From Dissulfuribacter thermophilus (GTDB lineage Bacteria; Desulfobacterota; Dissulfuribacteria; Dissulfuribacterales; Dissulfuribacteraceae), in NCBI RefSeq assembly GCF_001687335.1, contig NZ_MAGO01000004.1, forward strand, positions 150,001 to 213,334: a stretch of 63,334 bases of DNA, in the 5' to 3' direction. Under the pieces are notes generated by a model. The model saw nothing but the letters and a program-made list of their open reading frames with translations, was not told where the DNA came from and did not search any database. The first letter of the stretch is position 1, and the number at the start of each line of letters is the position of its first letter. Below are positions 63,110 through 63,334 of this stretch, piece by piece. The translations under genes and the position numbers were made by a program.

Positions 63110-63334
63110 ACCTAAATCCTGCACGGCAAAAGGGGGCAAAATTGTTTTTTAAACATTATATCAGCCAGTTGCTTGACAAAAATCATAGCTTTAACCTTCA
63201 CTGTTTTAGTGAGTATGGAACCCATTTGATTTTGCCACCTTTTGCCGCCCTTCGGGATTGGCGATTTTGCCCGGGTCTCTTTGTTGCTCGGGGCTCGACG
63301 TACCAAAGTACGCCTTCGCCCCTCGCGCCTCAAA
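63110..63334. repeat. Longer copy of the inverted-repeat element, cut by the right edge
   Basis: Starts ACCTAAATCCTGCACGGCAA, the same terminus as the 61093 element in reverse orientation. After GGGGGCA an insertion of about 110 bp occurs, bounded by inverted GGCAAAAGGGGGCAAAAT / ATTTTGCCACCTTTTGCC. The shared sequence then resumes (GCCGCCCTTCGGGATTGGCG, ACGTACCAAAGTACGCCTTC) to the edge. No protein-coding feature is believable within it. Confidence 0.8.

Noticed and set aside
63112-63333. Open frame of 73 codons on the minus strand at the right edge
   Set aside because: It lies wholly within the dispersed inverted-repeat element, is basic and low in complexity, and has no ribosome binding site.

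Overview
The window looks like a chromosome segment of an anaerobic Desulfobacterota (deltaproteobacteria-like) bacterium of moderate GC content. The inference rests on the gene set: three multihaem c-type cytochromes with an outer-membrane beta-barrel, probable selenoproteins, an FmdE/molybdopterin-binding pair, a two-subunit [4Fe-4S] fumarase, Mn-dependent pyrophosphatase, DUF166, an HsdR-N stand-alone protein and Gram-negative envelope genes (Lnt, TonB receptor, MreBCD-PBP2-RodA). No tRNA, rRNA, CRISPR array, prophage or transposase was seen.

Layout, left to right. 1-6.2 kb (minus): topA (cut by the left edge), dprA, marC, a GGDEF protein and a short-form ThiC-like enzyme. 6.3-10.4 kb (plus): thiDN fusion, fumarase alpha/beta, a membrane glycosyltransferase. 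10.5-13.4 kb: two small secreted proteins (one frameshifted), a pentahaem cytochrome interrupted by an in-frame TGA, and a divergent XRE/two-CW regulator with palindromic operator candidates. 13.5-16.8 kb (minus): prfB with its programmed frameshift, lnt, HsdR-N protein. 16.9-23.4 kb (plus): trmJ, then substrate-binding protein, histidine kinase, NtrC-type regulator and TonB-dependent receptor. 23.4-28 kb: TPR protein, ppaC with a structured leader, FapA-type protein, transaldolase, lytic transglycosylase. 28-34.6 kb (minus): beta-barrel porin, 12-haem lipoprotein and an 8-haem cytochrome with an in-frame TGA. 34.8-40.5 kb (minus): rod-shape operon mreB-mreC-mreD-mrdA-rodA. 40.6-51.6 kb: DUF166, Fe-ADH, SYLF, speD-speB, an orphan metal-type ABC ATPase, dusB, a frameshifted GGDEF gene, divIVA, yggT, molybdopterin-binding protein plus FmdE, a methyltransferase. 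51.6-61 kb (minus): PhoU-DUF47, the ffh-rpsP-khpA-rimM-trmD-MTase-rplS-rnhB-yraN translation operon, lon, hsp20. 61.4-63.1 kb (plus): prmA, rsmE.

Most notable: two separate multihaem cytochrome genes are each interrupted by a TGA with the reading frame, and exported-haem-protein logic, continuing unbroken across it. In the 8-haem gene the TGA is followed after three bases by a 13-bp stem with a one-base bulge and a G-containing tetraloop, matching the geometry of a bacterial SECIS element. I read both as selenocysteine cytochromes. The 8-haem one ends a porin-cytochrome operon that resembles an extracellular electron transfer conduit. selA/B/C/D are not in the window, so the decoding machinery has to be looked for elsewhere.

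A second theme is a dispersed repeat with 14-bp inverted termini (complete copy 61093-61246, a longer copy running off the right edge from 63110, decayed copies near 43.4 kb, 61.3 kb and possibly 4.7 kb).
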